Assembly: GCA_030066795.1 (NCBI GenBank)
Contig: JASJAW010000001.1
Coordinates: 62,001-126,000 of the forward strand
Reading direction: 5' to 3'
DNA length: 64,000 nt
Source: Dinoroseobacter sp.
GTDB lineage: Bacteria > Pseudomonadota > Alphaproteobacteria > Rhodobacterales > Rhodobacteraceae
Part shown: positions 36,809 to 46,191 of the stretch, in pieces
How positions within the stretch are numbered: the first letter of the stretch is position 1
Layout of the letters: every line of letters starts with the position of its first letter
The notes under the pieces: model-generated
What the model saw: the letters and a program-made list of their open reading frames with translations, nothing else
Database searches by the model: none
What the model was told of the DNA's origin: nothing
Translations under genes and position numbers: made by a program

Positions 36809-37803
36809 CGCAGAAGGATCGGTCCGGATTGACCAAGAGGGATGAACCCGATGCGTATCTGGCCCTGATCAAAACTAAGCGGAATATCGAGGGAATCCGA
36901 CCGCCCCGACAAAGCCGACAGCCCTTCTAGTCCACGCTCGATCAGATCGGCCAGGCGGTCCGGCAAGGCGCCGCTGCGGCGCGCGACCTCCAGCATCGCG
37001 CGCCAGTTGGCAGCCTTCACATCAATTTCTCCTGTGGGAAGACCGCGTGCGTCCATTTCAAGAGTCCCTGTCGCACGCAACAACAAATCACCCCATTCCC
37101 AACGTGCCTCGCGCAGGATGATCTGCGTGGGTTGCGGGCGGCGATCTTCAAGTGCTCCGATATCCCAAACCGTATCAAAAGCGACCTGCGCGTCGAGGCG
37201 CATAACTTCGAGCGCCTCGGGCAGCAAACCGGCCGGGTCCAGCCGCGCGCGTTGCGCCTCAGGTAGAATAAGCGACCGAGTCTCGATACCGATGTCATAG
37301 GTGTTCAAAGCACCTTCGGTTTCATACATCGCCTTGCGATAAACCTCGGCTTTTACTTGCCAGCCATCACCGACAAGGACCGGCGCATCCGCCACAAGCG
37401 AGACCCGCCGCAGCGGTAGTCGTGCGGTAGGTCCCAGAAACAGCGAAGCCTGCATTTCGGACGTTTGCAGTGTGTAAGACCCGAGTGGCGTCAGAATGGT
37501 CTGGCTGTTAGGGAACGCTGCGATCACGTCGGTCGGGCGGTAGCTAAGCGACAGGAACTGAACGAACGGCGCTTGCCACGCCAGACCCGTTGCCGGATCT
37601 GCCAAGCGCGGCTCCGTTAGCGTTGTGTCAAACCTGTTTGGAAACCCGTTCACCTTCAGGTCCGAAACTTCGGCCTGCCAGCCTTCCGCCTCGCGTGCTT
37701 CAAACCAAGCCACAAAAGCTGTTTCGACTGCGCGCGCGCCGACCCACCAGTAGCTGGCCCAGCCCAAGGCCGCGAAGATGACAAATGCTATGAGCAGACG
37801 CAT
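36805..37803 (-). CDS. DUF2125 family protein, membrane-anchored
   Basis: 332 residues. The N-terminal hydrophobic segment (about 3-22, LLIAFVIFAALGWASYWWVG) is a signal anchor, so most of the protein should be periplasmic. The body, with KVNGFPNRFDTTLTEPRL near 50-67, matches DUF2125, a beta-rich family of unknown function common in Rhodobacterales. Ribosome-binding site AAGGGAAAA. Divergent from the ChaC-like gene, with only 46 bases between starts. Confidence 0.9.
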   Translation of the reverse strand: MRLLIAFVIFAALGWASYWWVGARAVETAFVAWFEAREAEGWQAEVSDLKVNGFPNRFDTTLTEPRLADPATGLAWQAPFVQFLSLSYRPTDVIAAFPNSQTILTPLGSYTLQTSEMQASLFLGPTARLPLRRVSLVADAPVLVGDGWQVKAEVYRKAMYETEGALNTYDIGIETRSLILPEAQRARLDPAGLLPEALEVMRLDAQVAFDTVWDIGALEDRRPQPTQIILREARWEWGDLLLRATGTLEMDARGLPTGEIDVKAANWRAMLEVARRSGALPDRLADLIERGLEGLSALSGRSDSLDIPLSFDQGQIRIGFIPLGQSGPILLR

Positions 37804-37849
37804 CGATTTTCCCTTTTCACGACGATCTGGCTCGTGTTTAACCGCGCCG

Positions 37850-38404
37850 ATGATCGAGAACCAGCACTTGCCTGACCCGCTTTGGGTCTTTGGATACGGA
37901 TCACTGATCTGGAACCCGGAATTTCCTGTCGCAGAGCGCTCGGTGGCGCGGCTGACGGGCTTTCACCGGTCCTTTTGCATGCGGTCTATCCATCATCGTG
38001 GAACCGAGGAGGACCCGGGCCTCGTGCTCGCGCTGGATGCAGCAGAGGCCGCCCATTGCGACGGCGTCGCTTTTCGCGTCGCTCCGGGGGAAGAAGCCTC
38101 GACAATAGCCGCCCTGCGCGAGCGGGAACTGGTCTCCTCGGCCTATCTGGAAGCCGCACATAGTGTCGCGCTGACCGACGGGAGAATGGTCAACGCGGTG
38201 ACCTACGTTGTGGATCGCCACCACGTGCAATACTGTGGCTCACTTCCGCTTGAGGAGCAGGCCCGCATCATTGCGCAGGCCGTGGGCGGACGCGGTCCAA
38301 ATACTGAATACCTCTGGAACACCGAAAGCCATTTGCGTGAGATTGGGCTGGAAGATGCCGACTTGGCATGGCTGGCAGACAGGGTGCGCGCGCTGACAGG
38401 CTGA
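37850..38404 (+). CDS. Gamma-glutamylcyclotransferase (ChaC-like)
   Basis: About 184 residues. The glycine-rich substrate loop FGYGSLIWNPEF (about 14-25) and GFHRSFC plus the later TYVVDR...C-terminal helix fit the ChaC family, which splits glutathione into 5-oxoproline and Cys-Gly in the cytoplasm. ATG 37850 is followed closely by the conserved core. Divergent from DUF2125. Upstream in-frame starts overlap that gene and are not preferred. Confidence 0.92.
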   Translation: MIENQHLPDPLWVFGYGSLIWNPEFPVAERSVARLTGFHRSFCMRSIHHRGTEEDPGLVLALDAAEAAHCDGVAFRVAPGEEASTIAALRERELVSSAYLEAAHSVALTDGRMVNAVTYVVDRHHVQYCGSLPLEEQARIIAQAVGGRGPNTEYLWNTESHLREIGLEDADLAWLADRVRALTG

Positions 38405-38448
38405 ACCATTGCATTGTTGGCTTTGCATCGCAGCATTAAGCCCTTATT

Positions 38449-38481
38449 CTGCGGGCAGATAACAAAACAAGAGGCCCGCAG
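38449..38481 (+). promoter_or_regulatory. Inverted repeat at the ribosome-binding site of the ExbB-like gene
   Basis: CTGCGGGC (38449-38456) and GCCCGCAG (38474-38481), a perfect 8-bp pair with a 17-base loop. The right arm and the adjoining AAGAGG lie just before the ATG at 38485, so the stem may hide the ribosome-binding site. Confidence 0.45.
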
Positions 38482-38484
38482 AGT

Positions 38485-39807
38485 ATGAGCAGTCTTGGCC
38501 ATCAGGTCCGGCCTTCCTTCGCCCGGCCCATCCGCCAGATCGTTTTGATGATCATCGTACTGGCTCTTGTGGGCGTCGGCGCCTGGATCGCCTATCCGCG
38601 CGTCGCGCCCATCTTTGCAGCCAATCCTTATCTGAATGGTGTGATCGGCGTGGTCTTCATCGCCGGGATCGTTGCCTGTGTATGGCAGATTGTCCAGCTG
38701 GTGGCCGCGGTGCGTTGGATCGAAGGCTTTGCTAATGGTGTCCCGGACCAGACGCGGGATAACGCCCCGCGTCTCGTTGCCTCTTTGGCCGGGCTCCTGG
38801 GCTCCCGCCGGTCGCGCATGCAGCTGAGTGCAAACTCGACGCGATCGATCCTCGATTCCGTGGCGACCCGTCTGGACGAGGCGCGCGATATCACTCGATA
38901 TATCGTTAACCTCCTGATCTTTCTCGGTCTTTTGGGGACATTTTATGGTCTTGCAACGACGGTTCCGGCAGTGGTGGAAACGATCCGCTCGCTCGACCCG
39001 GCCGAGGGCGAAGCAGGAGTCGAAGTCTTTGGGCGTCTTATGGACGGGCTTGAGACACAGTTGGGTGGCATGGGCACGGCTTTTGCGAGTTCCCTTTTGG
39101 GTCTTGCTGGATCGCTTGTTGTGGGACTTCTGGAGCTGTTTGTCAGCCACGGGCAGAACCGGTTTTACCGCGAGCTGGAAGAGTGGCTGTCGACCATTAC
39201 CAAGGTTGGGTTTGCAAGCTCAGAGGTCGAAGGCGGTGCCTTTGACATGGATGTGGTTGCGCAGGTGCTGGACCACATGGTGGCGCAGATCGAGTCGTTA
39301 CAGGATTTGTTCGTTCAGGCCGATGAACGGGCTGAACGACTGGATGTGCGGTTAACTGGCGTCGCTCAATCTGTGACTGGTTTAACAGGCCAGTTACAGC
39401 GCAACGACGCGGCAGTGGAAGCCTTGGGCCAGGTCGCTCAGGGCCAGACACGGATCATCGAAGGACAGGGGCGGATTGCGGAGGTGCAAGAACGTGTCGC
39501 AACCCTTCTGGAGCGCCAGATCACTGCAGGAGGGGCGCATGATCACGGGATTGACCCGGAAAGCAAGATGCGGCTGAGGTCTATTGACGTGCAGCTTTTG
39601 CGCATCCTTGAGGATATGGCTGCGGGCCGGCAGGAAGCGATTGCCGAGTTGCGGGGCGATCTGGCGGCATTGAACATGACGATCAAGGCTGCGGCCCGGT
39701 CTGGCGGTGCCGACCCGGCCGCGGTGGCTGCTGAAGCGCTGCGCACTGTGATGCACGACGACTTCGACCCAGATAATCCGCTGTCGCCCAAGAAGGAGCC
39801 GGAATAG
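38485..39807 (+). CDS. MotA/TolQ/ExbB-like proton channel protein with cytoplasmic coiled-coil tail
   Basis: 440 residues. Four membrane segments (about 18-37, 51-75, 137-160, 196-222) give a MotA-like layout; the segments 137-160 (NLLIFLGLLGTFYGLATTV) and 196-222 (MGTAFASSLLGLAGSLVVG) match the proton-channel core of MotA/TolQ/ExbB. The last 215 residues are polar with heptad-like stretches and should be a cytoplasmic coiled-coil tail. The next gene, three bases on, encodes a MotB/OmpA-like partner. No flagellar, Tol or Ton gene is nearby. Likely the channel half of an ion-driven envelope complex. Confidence 0.85.
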   Translation: MSSLGHQVRPSFARPIRQIVLMIIVLALVGVGAWIAYPRVAPIFAANPYLNGVIGVVFIAGIVACVWQIVQLVAAVRWIEGFANGVPDQTRDNAPRLVASLAGLLGSRRSRMQLSANSTRSILDSVATRLDEARDITRYIVNLLIFLGLLGTFYGLATTVPAVVETIRSLDPAEGEAGVEVFGRLMDGLETQLGGMGTAFASSLLGLAGSLVVGLLELFVSHGQNRFYRELEEWLSTITKVGFASSEVEGGAFDMDVVAQVLDHMVAQIESLQDLFVQADERAERLDVRLTGVAQSVTGLTGQLQRNDAAVEALGQVAQGQTRIIEGQGRIAEVQERVATLLERQITAGGAHDHGIDPESKMRLRSIDVQLLRILEDMAAGRQEAIAELRGDLAALNMTIKAAARSGGADPAAVAAEALRTVMHDDFDPDNPLSPKKEPE

Positions 39808-39810
39808 GAC

Positions 39811-41694
39811 ATGGCCCTGTCCCGCAGGTTTACGCAGCGCGCGACGGGCAATATTTGGCCCGGCTTCGTGGACGCGATGACCGCGCTCCTCTTGGTGCTG
39901 ATGTTTGTGCTGACCATTTTCATGATCATTCAGTCAGTGCTTGCCGAACGCATTCTCGATCAGGACACCGAACTTGACAGCCTGACTGGGCAGCTTTCTG
40001 ACCTGGCCGACGCATTAGGACTGGAACGGGCACGCTCGGAGGACCTGACGGAACAGATTGGCACGCTCAGCACCACGCTTGAAGATGCCGAGGCGCAGGC
40101 GCTTGCGCAATCGGCTTTGATTGCGACGCTGACGCAGCGCATTGATACTGCAGAGGCCACGATTGCAGCACGCGATGCTGCGATTACTCAGTTTGAAGAC
40201 CGTGTTGCCGGCCTTCTTGCGCAGAATGCAGAGCTAGGTGCTGGTCTGAGCGCCGCCGAAGGGGAGGTTGCCGGATTGCGCGCCACCTTGGCAGAGACTG
40301 AAGAGGCCCGTGATCTGGCGCTCAACGAAGCTGAGGCGCTCAACCTGACATTGGCGAGCCTTCGGCAAGAGATTGATGTTCAGACCGAAAATGCCCGTTT
40401 GGCAGCCGCTCGCGCCGATGCGCTGGACGCACTTGTTGCAGATCTTCGGGCGGAAGGGGCAGCACAGGAAACGCGGTTGACCGATTTGCTCGCAGCGCTG
40501 GAGCGTGCACAGGTCGCCGAGGCCAATCTTGGCGCCTCGCTTGCCGAGCGGGAGGCTGCGCTTGCGGCCTCAGAGGCCGAAGCGGCGGAACTGGCTGATA
40601 ATCTGGATGCACTTGAGGCGGCACGGATTGCAGAACTGGCTGCGGCGGAGGCTCTGAGGACCCGTCTTGCAGACGCAGAAGGTGCTCTGAGCGAGGTCGA
40701 AGCGGAGCGTCTGGCCGAACTTGCCGCTGCAGAGGCTCTGCGCGAGCGGTTGGCGAACGCAGACGCCGAACTCACAGCGATGACCCTTGCGCTTGAAGAA
40801 CGACGTCGCGAAGCCGAAGAAACCCTGACGCTGCTTGCTGCAGCAGAGGCTGCACGTGACCGGCTTTCCGGGGAGCTTGAACTGGCGCGGGACGGTATCA
40901 CTCAGTCTGACCGTGATCGCGCGCTGCTTGCGACAGCGCAGGCAGAGTTGCGCGAAGCCGAAGCGCGCTCTGCGGCAGAAGCACGCCGCGTCGCATTGCT
41001 CAATGAACAGGTCGCTGCCTTGCGGACCCAACTTGGCTCCCTTGAAGGGTTGCTGCAGGCGGCCGAGGCACGGGATGCTGATGCCCAGATCCAGTTGCAG
41101 TCTCTGGGCAACCGCTTGAATACGGCGCTTGCGCAGGTAGCGTCCGAGCAGCGCGCTCGGGCGCGTCTGGAAGAGGCAGAGCGGATCCGGCTCGAGGAAG
41201 AGGCCCGCCGGCTGGAAGAAGAAGCGCAGGATCTTGCAAGGTACCAGTCTGAATTCTTCCGCCAGATGCGGGATCTGCTCGGCGATCAGGAGGGCGTTCG
41301 AATCGAAGGCGACCGCTTCGTCTTTGCGTCTTCGGTGTTGTTCGATACGGGCCAAGTGGCGCTTAGCTCGCAAGGCCAGCAGGAGATCGCCAAGGTGGCT
41401 GAAATCCTGTTTGCAGTGGCTGATCAGATTCCCGACACCGTGGACTGGGTGCTTCGGGTGGATGGTCATACCGACAATGTCCCCATATTCGGCGGAGGAA
41501 AATACTCGAACAACTGGGAGTTGAGCCAGGGTCGGGCACTGTCTGTCGTCGAGTACATGATCGATGCACTGGGCATCCCCGCCGAGCGTCTTGCACCGAC
41601 CGGGTTTGGGGAGTTCCAGCCGATCAATCCCGAAGATACGCCCGAAGCGCGCGCGCAGAACCGGCGGATCGAGCTCAAGTTCACCGAACAATAA
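39811..41694 (+). CDS. MotB/OmpA-like protein with long periplasmic coiled coil
   Basis: 627 residues. A short cytoplasmic start is followed by one membrane segment (about 19-41) in NIWPGFVDAMTALLLVLMF, where Asp21 matches the proton-carrying Asp of MotB. Residues about 45-495 are an Ala/Glu/Leu/Arg-rich heptad coiled coil, with repeated LAAAEALR blocks near 275-315. Residues about 500-627 are an OmpA/MotB peptidoglycan-binding domain (FDTGQVALSSQG, RVDGHTDNVP, LSQGRALSVVEYM, NRRIELKF). With the upstream gene this forms a stator-like pair. The coiled coil is far longer than in MotB, TolR or ExbD. Confidence 0.87.
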   Translation: MALSRRFTQRATGNIWPGFVDAMTALLLVLMFVLTIFMIIQSVLAERILDQDTELDSLTGQLSDLADALGLERARSEDLTEQIGTLSTTLEDAEAQALAQSALIATLTQRIDTAEATIAARDAAITQFEDRVAGLLAQNAELGAGLSAAEGEVAGLRATLAETEEARDLALNEAEALNLTLASLRQEIDVQTENARLAAARADALDALVADLRAEGAAQETRLTDLLAALERAQVAEANLGASLAEREAALAASEAEAAELADNLDALEAARIAELAAAEALRTRLADAEGALSEVEAERLAELAAAEALRERLANADAELTAMTLALEERRREAEETLTLLAAAEAARDRLSGELELARDGITQSDRDRALLATAQAELREAEARSAAEARRVALLNEQVAALRTQLGSLEGLLQAAEARDADAQIQLQSLGNRLNTALAQVASEQRARARLEEAERIRLEEEARRLEEEAQDLARYQSEFFRQMRDLLGDQEGVRIEGDRFVFASSVLFDTGQVALSSQGQQEIAKVAEILFAVADQIPDTVDWVLRVDGHTDNVPIFGGGKYSNNWELSQGRALSVVEYMIDALGIPAERLAPTGFGEFQPINPEDTPEARAQNRRIELKFTEQ

Positions 41695-41706
41695 GGGAAA
41701 AAGCAA

Positions 41707-41735
41707 AACGCCCGCCGAGAGGCGGGCGTTCTACA
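41707..41735 (-). terminator. Intrinsic terminator of clpA (probably bidirectional)
   Basis: AACGCCCGCC-GAGA-GGCGGGCGTT, a perfect 10-bp stem (41707-41716 with 41721-41730). On the reverse strand it is followed by TTTTGCTTTTT, a good clpA terminator; it also follows the OmpA-like gene by 12 bases on the forward strand. Confidence 0.85.
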
Positions 41736-41751
41736 GCGATATCAAGATCGG

Positions 41752-44079
41752 TCAGTCTGCGGTCAGCAGCGGCGGCTTTTTCGAGCCAATTCGGGGCGCC
41801 CCGAGGCTTTCTATCTGTAGGTCGATCTCGCCCTTTTTGACCGCAACGCGGACCAGGCCGCCTTTGGCCAGCTTCCCGAATAGAAGCTCTTCCGCCAGCG
41901 GCTTCTTGATCTTCTCCTGGATCACGCGGCCGAGCGGTCGTGCGCCCATCTTGTCGTCGTAGCCCATCTCACCCAGCAGCGTCGCGGCGGCAGGCGTCAG
42001 TTCAATGGTGACATTGCGGTCCAAGAGCTGCGCTTCCAGTTGCAACACGAACTTCTCAACCACCTGGTTGATCACTTCCTGCGGCAGTGGCGCGAAGCTG
42101 ATAACGGCATCCAGACGGTTGCGGAATTCCGGCGTGAACGTGCGTTCGATCGCAGCCGTGTCCTCACCCTCGCGGCGGTCGCGGTTGAAGCCAATCGCTG
42201 CCTTAGCCTGTTCGGCCGCTCCGGCGTTGGAGGTCATGATCAGGATCACATTGCGGAAGTCCACGGACCGGCCATTGTGGTCGGTCAGCGTGCCATGGTC
42301 CATCACCTGCAAGAGGATGTTGAACACGTCCGGATGCGCCTTCTCGATCTCGTCGAGCAGTAATACGCAATGCGGATGCTGGTCGACGCCGTCGGTTAAA
42401 AGGCCGCCTTGGTCGAAGCCGACATAGCCCGGAGGCGCGCCGATCAAGCGGGACACCGCATGCTTTTCCATGTATTCCGACATATCAAAGCGCAGAAGTT
42501 CCACACCCAACGTGCTGGCCAACTGCTTGGCCACCTCTGTCTTGCCGACACCTGTCGGCCCGGCAAACAGATAGTTGCCAATGGGTTTTTCAGGTTCTCG
42601 CAGACCTGCACGTGCGAGCTTGATCGCGGACGAGAGTGCTTCGATCGCGCCATCCTGACCGAAGACCACGCGCTTGAGCGTAACTTCCAGATCCTTCAGC
42701 ACCTCCGCATCGTCCTTGGAGACGTTCTTGGGTGGGATTCGGGCAATCTTCGCAACCACGGCTTCGATTTCCTTCGCGCCAATGGTCTTGCGGCGCTTGG
42801 ACTCGGCCACCAGGTGCTGCGCAGCGCCGGCCTCATCGATCACGTCGATGGCTTTGTCCGGTAGTTTGCGGTCGTTGATATACCGGGCCGACAGCTCCAC
42901 CGCCGACTTGATCGCGTCGGAGGTGTACTTGATGGCGTGGTGATCCTCGAAATAGGGCTTGAGGCCCTTGAGAATTTTCACGGCATCTTCGACCGTTGGC
43001 TCGTTTACGTCGATTTTCTGGAACCGGCGGCTCAGCGCGCGGTCTTTTTCGAAGTGCTGACGGAACTCTTTGTACGTGGTGGAGCCCATGCAGCGCAATT
43101 TGCCGCCCTGAAGGGCTGGTTTGAGCAAGTTGGAGGCATCCATCGCACCACCTGAAGTCGCACCAGCGCCGATGACGGTGTGGATCTCGTCGATGAACAG
43201 TACCGCGTCCGGGTGATCTTCCAGCTCGGTCACAACCGCTTTCAGACGCTCTTCAAAATCGCCGCGGTAACGAGTTCCGGCGAGCAACGCGCCCATGTCG
43301 AGGCTGTAGATCGTGGCGCCTGAGAGTACCTCAGGTGTCTCACCGTCAACGATCTTCCGCGCAAGGCCCTCTGCGATAGCCGTTTTACCAACGCCCGGAT
43401 CACCGACGAGGAGCGGGTTGTTCTTCCGCCGACGGCAAAGCACTTGGATGCAGCGCTCTACCTCATGATGGCGCCCGATCAGAGGATCAACGTCCCCTTT
43501 GCGCGCTTTGGTGTTCAGATCGACACAGTATTTTGCCAGTGCCGACTCTTTTTCGTCACCACCCGCGTCACTGCTGGCGGCTTGTTCTTCTTCGGCCTCG
43601 GTGGCTCCCGTGACCGGGCGTGTTTCACCGAATGACGGGTTCTTGGCCACGCCATGGGCGATGAAGTTTACCGCGTCATAGCGGGTCATGTCCTGCTCTT
43701 GCAGAAAATAGGCCGCGTTAGACTCGCGTTCGGCAAAGATCGCAACCAGCACATTCGCGCCGGTGACTTCCTGCCGTCCGGAGGATTGCACGTGGATGGC
43801 CGCGCGCTGGATCACGCGCTGGAAGGCTGCGGTTGGAACCGCTTCTGACCCTTCAACGTCAGTGACGAGGGTTGACAGATCATCCTCGATGAACGCCTCA
43901 AGTGTTTGACGCAGGGCGTCGAGGTCGACGTTGCAAGCCTTCATAACCTTCGCTGCATCCGGCTCATCGATCAGAGCCAGAAGCAGATGCTCAAGAGTTG
44001 CAAGCTCATGCCGACGGGCATTCGCCTGGGCGAGCGCGGTGTGAATTGCCTGTTCCAGAGTGTTTGAAAACGAAGGCAC
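41752..44079 (-). CDS. clpA: ATP-dependent Clp protease ATP-binding subunit ClpA
   Basis: AAA+ unfoldase feeding the ClpP protease. 775 residues. The N-terminal Clp_N repeats ([20 protein letters not shown]) bind adaptors; NBD1 has GDPGVGKTA near 223 and NBD2 has GPTGVGKTE near 506. The start is GTG at 44079, with AAGGAG eight bases upstream; an in-frame start at 44133 gives a Pro-rich leader and has no such site. The adaptor clpS, often next to clpA, is not in the window. Confidence 0.96.
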   Translation of the reverse strand: MPSFSNTLEQAIHTALAQANARRHELATLEHLLLALIDEPDAAKVMKACNVDLDALRQTLEAFIEDDLSTLVTDVEGSEAVPTAAFQRVIQRAAIHVQSSGRQEVTGANVLVAIFAERESNAAYFLQEQDMTRYDAVNFIAHGVAKNPSFGETRPVTGATEAEEEQAASSDAGGDEKESALAKYCVDLNTKARKGDVDPLIGRHHEVERCIQVLCRRRKNNPLLVGDPGVGKTAIAEGLARKIVDGETPEVLSGATIYSLDMGALLAGTRYRGDFEERLKAVVTELEDHPDAVLFIDEIHTVIGAGATSGGAMDASNLLKPALQGGKLRCMGSTTYKEFRQHFEKDRALSRRFQKIDVNEPTVEDAVKILKGLKPYFEDHHAIKYTSDAIKSAVELSARYINDRKLPDKAIDVIDEAGAAQHLVAESKRRKTIGAKEIEAVVAKIARIPPKNVSKDDAEVLKDLEVTLKRVVFGQDGAIEALSSAIKLARAGLREPEKPIGNYLFAGPTGVGKTEVAKQLASTLGVELLRFDMSEYMEKHAVSRLIGAPPGYVGFDQGGLLTDGVDQHPHCVLLLDEIEKAHPDVFNILLQVMDHGTLTDHNGRSVDFRNVILIMTSNAGAAEQAKAAIGFNRDRREGEDTAAIERTFTPEFRNRLDAVISFAPLPQEVINQVVEKFVLQLEAQLLDRNVTIELTPAAATLLGEMGYDDKMGARPLGRVIQEKIKKPLAEELLFGKLAKGGLVRVAVKKGEIDLQIESLGAPRIGSKKPPLLTAD

Positions 44080-44133
44080 CCGGGAGCTCCTTATTTTTGG
44101 GGTCGGCGGGGGCGGGGCGCCCACTGCAACCAT

Positions 44134-44594
44134 TTCCCTTGTTAGTTAAAGTTCGGTGTTCTTTGCGCGGCTTCAAGCCTTTTTTGATCAAATATGACGA
44201 TGGACCTGAAAGGTTGCGCCCTTGCCCAGTCGTGCGGCGTGCTGCAATTTTCTCGCGCGAACGCTGTGTTGGATTGGAAACTGCATCACTGCATTCAGTG
44301 GTTTTCTACGAAAAACACGTTTAATCCCAATGGTTAAGAAGCGTTCGTCTTGACGTTGGATGTGTGCCAAGTATGAGTTTGCTCGGGTGCAGGCTGCACA
44401 AATTTTGTGCATCTATCGTCTCGTCGCACGCGCAATTCTTCTCGTCACATAGTGGTGTTGCCGAGCGGCTGATGTTGCGCGTATTCGGTGTCAGAGGGTC
44501 CTTTTGCGCATTGGGCGCAACAGTTTGACAACTTGGTTTTGGTGTCTGTGTCCGCTACCAAAGCGGAAGAGCCGTCAAAGGAAGAGACTTCGGA
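44134..44594. other. Gene-free divergent region between clpA and methyltransferase
   Basis: About 460 bases, relatively AT-rich. It holds the clpA 5' region and, for the forward strand, a possible TTGACG-N16-TATGAG promoter near 44350-44377. A TTAACCAT octamer (reverse strand, 44328-44335) resembles half a CtrA site. A 74-codon reverse frame (44188-44412) has no family or ribosome-binding site. No tRNA was found. Confidence 0.5.
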
Positions 44595-45395
44595 ATGCAT
44601 CTCGATGTGCTGGATTTGCGTCAGTTCTACTATCGCACCAGACTCGGGCGCGTGGCGCAAATGGCCGTTCGGGATGCGTTGTTGCATCTTTGGCCCGACA
44701 CTTCATCGGAAACGGTTGCCGGGTTTGGCTTCGCGGTACCGCTCTTACGTCCTTTCCTCGCAGATGCCCGTCGTGTCGTGAGCCTGATGCCGGGGCCGCA
44801 AGGGGTCATGCATTGGCCTGCAGGCATGCCGAACGTCTCTGTGCTTTGCGCCGAGAAAGACTGGCCGCTTGAGACCGGATCAGTAGATAAGCTTGTGGTT
44901 CTCCATGGACTGGAGACGTCAGAAAATCCAACAGCGGTTCTGGAGGAAGCCATGCGCGTGCTGGGCCCGGGAGGTCATGCGGTTTTCATCGTGCCGAACC
45001 GGGCAGGACTCTGGGCACGGCGAGACGGTACCCCTTTCGGCTACGGGCGCCCGTATTCTCTCGGCCAGTTGGAAGCTCAGGTGAAAGCGCAAGGGTTTGT
45101 CCCGGAACGTCACGCATCTGCGCTTTACGCCCCACCGTCGGTGAAAAGATTTTGGCTGCGCTCACACGGAATGTGGGAACGCACAGGCCAGAAGATGTCT
45201 GCTTTAATGTCTGGGGGGGTTTTCCTGCTGGAAGTTTCCAAGCAGGTCTACAAGCCGACACGAGTGGGAGCTCCGGAGGTTGTTCGAAGGCCCTTGCGAG
45301 TCTTGGAAGGCATGCCCGCGCCTGGGGCAAAGCCGGTCTCGGGCCGCGCTGTGCGAGTTGTCCCGCAAGCGCCCGATTCACCTGTCGGGCGCTAA
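44595..45395 (+). CDS. Class I SAM-dependent methyltransferase-like protein
   Basis: 266 residues. The Rossmann-type methyltransferase core is recognisable from [19 protein letters not shown] and [24 protein letters not shown] (about 95-145), but the N-terminal glycine motif is weak ([11 protein letters not shown]). The C-terminal part has [13 protein letters not shown] and an export-like [16 protein letters not shown]. Substrate unknown. Start has AAAGGAAGAG upstream. Located between clpA and the atp operon. Confidence 0.82.
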   Translation: MHLDVLDLRQFYYRTRLGRVAQMAVRDALLHLWPDTSSETVAGFGFAVPLLRPFLADARRVVSLMPGPQGVMHWPAGMPNVSVLCAEKDWPLETGSVDKLVVLHGLETSENPTAVLEEAMRVLGPGGHAVFIVPNRAGLWARRDGTPFGYGRPYSLGQLEAQVKAQGFVPERHASALYAPPSVKRFWLRSHGMWERTGQKMSALMSGGVFLLEVSKQVYKPTRVGAPEVVRRPLRVLEGMPAPGAKPVSGRAVRVVPQAPDSPVGR

Positions 45396-45630
45396 CATCG
45401 GGTGGATTCTCGGTCGTCTCCAAGCTTCAAAGTGTCGCGCTAAACCGCTGTCATCCTTAATGCACTGAAATCGTGAGATTTTTGTCAGCGCCTGTAGCGC
45501 TTAAGGTTGTTGCGGCCCCGGGGGCTGTCTGCTAAATCCGCCGAGAATTTTGGGAAATTGCGAAAGCAGGGTCCTGTGGAAGGCCGGGTCAGGGGCAACT
45601 CTGGCACGGCAAAACTGCGGAAGGGTGGGC

Positions 45631-46191
45631 GTGTCAGACTCAGTTTCGATCTCCTCCGGTATCGCAGATCGCTATGCGACTGCGATTTTTGAACTGGCAA
45701 ACGAAAACAAAGATCTCGCCGGGCTTGAAGCCGGCGCAGACCTGCTGGAAGCGACCTTGGCCGACAGCGCCGATTTCCGGGACCTGATTTCGTCTCCGGT
45801 CTATTCCCGAGACGAGCAGGCCGCTGCGATTAAGGCCATCGCTGCCAAGCTTGGGTTGATGCCGTCGCTCGCGAATGCGCTTGAACTTATGGCAACCAAA
45901 CGACGCCTCTTCGTACTGCCTCAACTGGTAGCCAGCTTGCGCGCGCGCATTGCAGAGGCGAAGGGAGAGGTGACCGCAGACGTTGTCTCCGCAGCACCGC
46001 TGAGCGATGAAAGCCTTGCCGAACTTACCAAAGTGCTCGGCGAGCGGGCGCAGAAAACCGTGAAAGTTAATACGACCGTCGATGAAAGCCTCATTGGCGG
46101 TCTTGTCGTAAAAATGGGCTCGAAGATGATCGATACCTCGATCCGCTCGAAGCTCGATGCACTCCAGAACACCATGAAAGAGGTCGGGTAA
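45631..46191 (+). CDS. atpH: F1 ATP synthase subunit delta
   Basis: Peripheral-stalk subunit joining F1 to the b subunits. 186 residues; N-terminal helical bundle from [17 protein letters not shown] and C-terminal [23 protein letters not shown] typical of the family. The start is GTG at 45631, with GGAAGGGTGGGC upstream. First gene of atpHAGDC; its stop overlaps the atpA start (TAATG). F0 genes are not in the window, the usual split in alphaproteobacteria. Confidence 0.97.
   Translation: MSDSVSISSGIADRYATAIFELANENKDLAGLEAGADLLEATLADSADFRDLISSPVYSRDEQAAAIKAIAAKLGLMPSLANALELMATKRRLFVLPQLVASLRARIAEAKGEVTADVVSAAPLSDESLAELTKVLGERAQKTVKVNTTVDESLIGGLVVKMGSKMIDTSIRSKLDALQNTMKEVG

Noticed and set aside
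38485..41694. Calling the ExbB/OmpA pair a Zorya defence system
   Set aside because: No ZorC, ZorD or ZorE genes nearby; neighbours are housekeeping genes and the coiled-coil distribution differs.
40570..41706. 378-codon reverse frame opposite the OmpA-like gene
   Set aside because: Mirrors the Ala/Glu/Leu-rich coiled-coil codons; no motif, no ribosome-binding site.
44160..44180. CTTGAAG on the reverse strand upstream of clpA as a heat-shock -35
   Set aside because: No CCCAT-type -10 at suitable distance.
44455..44560. GCCGAGCGGCTGATG resembles the D-arm of a Ser or Leu tRNA
   Set aside because: No T-arm GTTCRANTC, no anticodon stem and no acceptor pairing could be built around it.
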